From the NCBI GenBank assembly GCA_049287505.1, contig JBAQFY010000011.1, positions 1-14,741 on the forward strand: a stretch of DNA of 14,741 bases. Reading direction: 5' to 3'. Positions 14,546 to 14,741 of the stretch are shown here, piece by piece. Under the pieces are notes generated by a model, which saw only the letters and a program-made list of their open reading frames with translations, did no database searches and was not told the DNA's origin. This stretch comes from NIOZ-UU13 sp049287505. Its GTDB lineage: Bacteria > Planctomycetota > Phycisphaerae > Sedimentisphaerales > Anaerobacaceae. Position 1 is the first letter of the stretch; every line of letters starts with the position of its first letter. The position numbers were made by a program, and so were the translations under genes.

Positions 14546-14741
14546 ATGGGTAAAGGCAAAATCCTGATAGTAGAGGATGACCGCGATATTGTCGAGATGG
14601 TCAAGTACAATCTAAAGGAGGAAGGATTTGAGACTGTACCTGCTTTCGATGGGGAACAGGGAGTTGAATTGGCCAAGAAAGAACGGCCGGATTTGATTAT
14701 TCTCGATCTTATGCTGCCTGTTATAGATGGCTTCGAAGTCT
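14546..14741 (+). CDS. response regulator receiver domain (PhoB/OmpR type), 3' truncated by the window edge
   Basis: Only the first 65 codons are present. The start ATG 14546 has a weak GAGAGA upstream. The receiver signature is clear: KILIVEDD with acidic pocket residues E10, D11 and D12, phospho-acceptor D54 in LIILDLMLP, and the following DGFEV. The closest look is to PhoB/OmpR-type transcription regulators, which pair with a sensor kinase and bind DNA through a C-terminal winged helix, but that part lies outside the window. A 104-base gap from thiC suggests a separate gene. I see no clear promoter in the gap. Confidence 0.88.
   Translation, partial: MGKGKILIVEDDRDIVEMVKYNLKEEGFETVPAFDGEQGVELAKKERPDLIILDLMLPVIDGFEV

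Overview
The window looks like chromosomal DNA of a planctomycete, probably of the Phycisphaerae/Sedimentisphaerales type. This is an inference from gene style: Tat-exported Gfo/Idh/MocA and xylose-isomerase-like sugar enzymes, a secreted FG-GAP/VCBS repeat protein, and a secreted redoxin-like protein with no CXXC. It does not rest on a marker gene. Base composition is moderate, most starts have purine-rich ribosome sites, and several sigma70-like promoters can be read.

Layout. Positions 1-348 hold the uncertain tail of an upstream gene and a 233-bp composite inverted-repeat element. Positions 349-3711 (+) carry a carbohydrate cluster: a cytoplasmic xylose-isomerase-like TIM-barrel enzyme, then behind its own promoter a Tat-exported hydroxypyruvate-isomerase-like enzyme and a Tat-exported Gfo/Idh/MocA oxidoreductase. 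The 498-bp convergent gap (3712-4209) holds several hairpins, a possible structured RNA, a strong bidirectional terminator and a second, inverted copy of the composite repeat. On the minus strand lie a secreted two-SH3-domain protein (4210-5385) and a rhomboid protease with a C-terminal helical-repeat tail (5622-6794). The divergent gap 6795-7186 contains what looks like a stand-alone or leader RNA on the minus strand, with promoter, hairpins and terminator. Then on the plus strand come an M24 aminopeptidase-type metallopeptidase (7193-8269), a 952-residue secreted protein built from two LolA-like plus redoxin-like modules (8455-11313), a secreted FG-GAP repeat protein (11441-12601), a third shorter repeat, a TPP riboswitch with terminator, thiC (13122-14441), and the first 65 codons of a PhoB/OmpR-type response regulator running off the end.

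How the genes may work together. The first three enzymes plausibly oxidise and rearrange sugars, two of them outside the cytoplasm. ThiC makes the thiamine pyrimidine under TPP control. The remaining genes look like independent housekeeping or envelope genes. The most interesting items are the minus-strand RNA at 6870-7013, the structured element at 3871-4002, the paired composite repeats with 12-bp terminal inverted repeats, the enlarged L5 of the TPP aptamer (which repeats aptamer motifs and can compete with P1), and the duplicated redoxin-like fold that lacks catalytic cysteines.
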